Shown here: positions 63,027 through 64,000 of the stretch, piece after piece | How positions within the stretch are numbered: position 1 is the stretch's first letter | Layout of the letters: the number at the start of each line of letters is the position of its first letter | Assembly (NCBI RefSeq): GCF_019492055.1 | Contig: NZ_JAICBX010000004.1 | Coordinates: 548,029-612,028, forward strand | Direction: 5' to 3' | Source of the DNA: Flavimaribacter sediminis | GTDB taxonomy: Bacteria > Pseudomonadota > Alphaproteobacteria > Rhizobiales > Rhizobiaceae | DNA length: 64,000 bases | Notes under the pieces: model-generated | The model's database searches: none | Told to the model about the DNA's origin: nothing | The model's input: only the letters and a program-made list of their open reading frames with translations | Made by a program: the position numbers and the translations under genes

Positions 63027-63677
63027 ATGCTTACACTTATCGGCCGGCGCAGTTCTTTCAACGTTCAAAAGGTCGCGTGGCTGCTCGCGGAACTTGACCT
63101 GCCGCATCGTCACATAGAACTTGGCGGCGCGTTTGGCGGGCTGGATACGCCCGAGTTCCGATTGATGAATCCGCACGGGAAGGTTCCTGTTCTCAAAGAC
63201 GGCGATACTGTTTTGTGGGAATCCCACGCCATTCTGAGATATTTGGCGTCCCTTCATGCGAAGAACCACGCTCTCTGGCCCGAAGACATCGCTGAACGCG
63301 CTAATGTCGACTCCTGGATGGACTGGTCGCAGACGACGCTTCAGGTGGCTTTTCTCACGGGCGTTTTCTGGGGCTACTACCGCACGCCAGAAGCACAGCG
63401 CGATACGCAGTCGATTGAGCGGAGCGTCGCGCGCTGCGCCGACCATTTTCGACTGCTGGACACCGTGATGGCCGACAAGCCATGGCTTTTTGGAGAGGCG
63501 ATGACTCTCGCCGACATTACGATCGGCACGCACCTCTATCGCTATTTCGAGGTCGATATCGATCGGCCGGATATCCCCAATATCGTGCGTTGGTATGAGC
63601 GGTTGAAGCAACGTTCGGCTTATCGCGACGCCGTCATGGTTCCGTTCGACGAGTTGTTCGGGCGATTGGAGTATTGA
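63027..63677 (+). CDS. Glutathione S-transferase family protein
   Basis: Two-domain GST of 216 aa. The N-terminal thioredoxin fold has IGRRSSFNVQKVAWLL (activation Ser region), NPHGKVPVL with the cis-Pro, and ESHAILRYLA for the glutathione carboxylate; the helical C-terminal domain has MTLADITIGTHLYRYF. Start ATG at 63027 follows AAGGGGGAGG. The acceptor substrate is unknown. Divergent from the amino acid binding-protein gene. Confidence 0.9.
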   Translation: MLTLIGRRSSFNVQKVAWLLAELDLPHRHIELGGAFGGLDTPEFRLMNPHGKVPVLKDGDTVLWESHAILRYLASLHAKNHALWPEDIAERANVDSWMDWSQTTLQVAFLTGVFWGYYRTPEAQRDTQSIERSVARCADHFRLLDTVMADKPWLFGEAMTLADITIGTHLYRYFEVDIDRPDIPNIVRWYERLKQRSAYRDAVMVPFDELFGRLEY

Positions 63678-63784
63678 CGGATGGATTTGGCGCATTCGGT
63701 TGCAGATGAGAGATTATGGTGAAAGATAATAATGTAAGATATTGAAATAAATAATAATAATAAGAATGCTTTTTTCCCGTATGA

Positions 63785-63803
63785 TTTGGCTTTGTTTCGG
63801 GAT
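63785..63803 (-). repeat. Dispersed CCGAAAC repeat, single inverted copy
   Basis: On the minus strand ATCCCGAAACAAAGCCAAA, 17 of 19 bases identical to the copy at 29516-29536. It shows that the motif is a dispersed genomic repeat and not confined to the array. Confidence 0.8.
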
Positions 63804-63829
63804 TCTGTGTTTTTAGGCTTGTCATCTCT

Positions 63830-63849
63830 GGCCACGCAGACGCGTGGCC
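63830..63849. repeat. Palindromic repeat beside the transposase end
   Basis: GGCCACGC/GCGTGGCC, perfect 8-bp stem with AGAC loop, followed by GCGGG/CCCGC (63858-63872). The pair looks like an intergenic REP-type element rather than a coding sequence. Confidence 0.6.
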
Positions 63850-63893
63850 GCTGGATCGCGGGTGAAGCCCGCAATGAGCGACTATCTGTGCTG

Positions 63894-64000
63894 TCAAGTT
63901 GCATTTGCAAACTCTGTTCTCGCATCGCGCGCTTTGGCGTTGAGGATGACGAGAAGTTTGCGTGCAAGCGCAATGCGGATGACCATTTTCGGTTTTCCGG
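63894..64000 (-). CDS. IS110-family transposase, C-terminal end (cut by window)
   Basis: The last 34 codons and the stop of a minus-strand gene. The reading ends KMVIRIALARKLLVILNAKARD and so on; ALARKLLVILNA is the typical C-terminus of IS110/IS1111 transposases (DEDD type, Transposase_20). Its start lies beyond the window, so whether the element is intact is unknown. Confidence 0.65.
   Translation of the reverse strand, partial: GKPKMVIRIALARKLLVILNAKARDARTEFANAT

Larger units (their letters stand above)
63678..63893. other. AT-rich intergenic region with repeat sequence
   Basis: A region near 63745-63770 of ATA/AAT runs precedes one inverted copy of the CCGAAAC repeat (63785-63803) and two hairpins (63830-63849 and 63858-63872). 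No gene is called; open frames here give no family-like product. Confidence 0.65.

Noticed and set aside
63620..63973. 117-residue minus-strand frame at the window end
   Set aside because: Overlaps the GST gene end and reads repeat sequence; the transposase remnant in another frame explains 63894-64000 better.

Overview
The window is a GC-rich chromosome or large-replicon segment from an alphaproteobacterium, most likely a member of the Hyphomicrobiales (Rhizobiaceae/Phyllobacteriaceae-like). The evidence is the codon use, the density of ABC transporter operons, the patatin-adc-bdhA trio, a 1-Cys peroxiredoxin, and FrcA-, BiuH- and PotFGHI-type genes. No rRNA, tRNA or CRISPR array was seen. 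The start cuts a sugar ABC permease gene and the end cuts an IS110-like transposase gene.

Layout. 1-9712: end of a sugar ABC operon; patatin, acetoacetate decarboxylase and 3-hydroxybutyrate dehydrogenase; a taurine-pyruvate-type aminotransferase, a phosphoribosyltransferase and LysR; a divergent SDR and MFS pair. 9722-18857 (minus): a catabolic operon with a VOC protein, a sugar-type ABC importer, an alcohol dehydrogenase, an acyl-CoA ligase and an unusual hotdog-TetR fusion regulator, with a perfect 16-bp palindrome in front. 19204-22654: peroxiredoxin, a second phosphoribosyltransferase, an M20 amidohydrolase and a secreted RNase T2. 22831-26358: a polytopic membrane protein translationally coupled to a reverse transcriptase (YNDD active site), followed by a foldable 100-nt element. 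This is the best candidate for an undescribed system. 26374-29327: adenine deaminase, nucleoside hydrolase and a small membrane protein. 29516-29726: an array of a dispersed CCGAAAC repeat.

31060-40398 is a biuret-type nitrogen island. It has a BMP-family ABC importer, biuret hydrolase BiuH, a second isochorismatase-like hydrolase, a cupin, allophanate hydrolase and a LysR regulator. 40539-44071 holds a 2OG-Fe(II) oxygenase, two tandem GT25 glycosyltransferases and an alpha/beta hydrolase. 44208-49150 is a guanidine-use operon: a sigma-54 promoter, a guanidine-I (ykkC) riboswitch, a NitT/TauT-type ABC importer, a GdmH-like guanidine hydrolase, a His-rich putative nickel protein and a tiny His-containing membrane protein. 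49227-51515 is a second sigma-54 operon for polar amino acid uptake that lacks an ATPase gene.

51634-64000: a malonyl-CoA decarboxylase lacking its N-terminal domain, a MAPEG protein, HtpG, an NAD-dependent epimerase, PotFGHI putrescine transporter genes, another ATPase-less amino acid ABC operon, a GST, and repeat sequence leading into the transposase remnant. The overall theme is nitrogen scavenging (guanidine, biuret, purines, polyamines, amino acids), with two operons carrying clear -24/-12 promoters.
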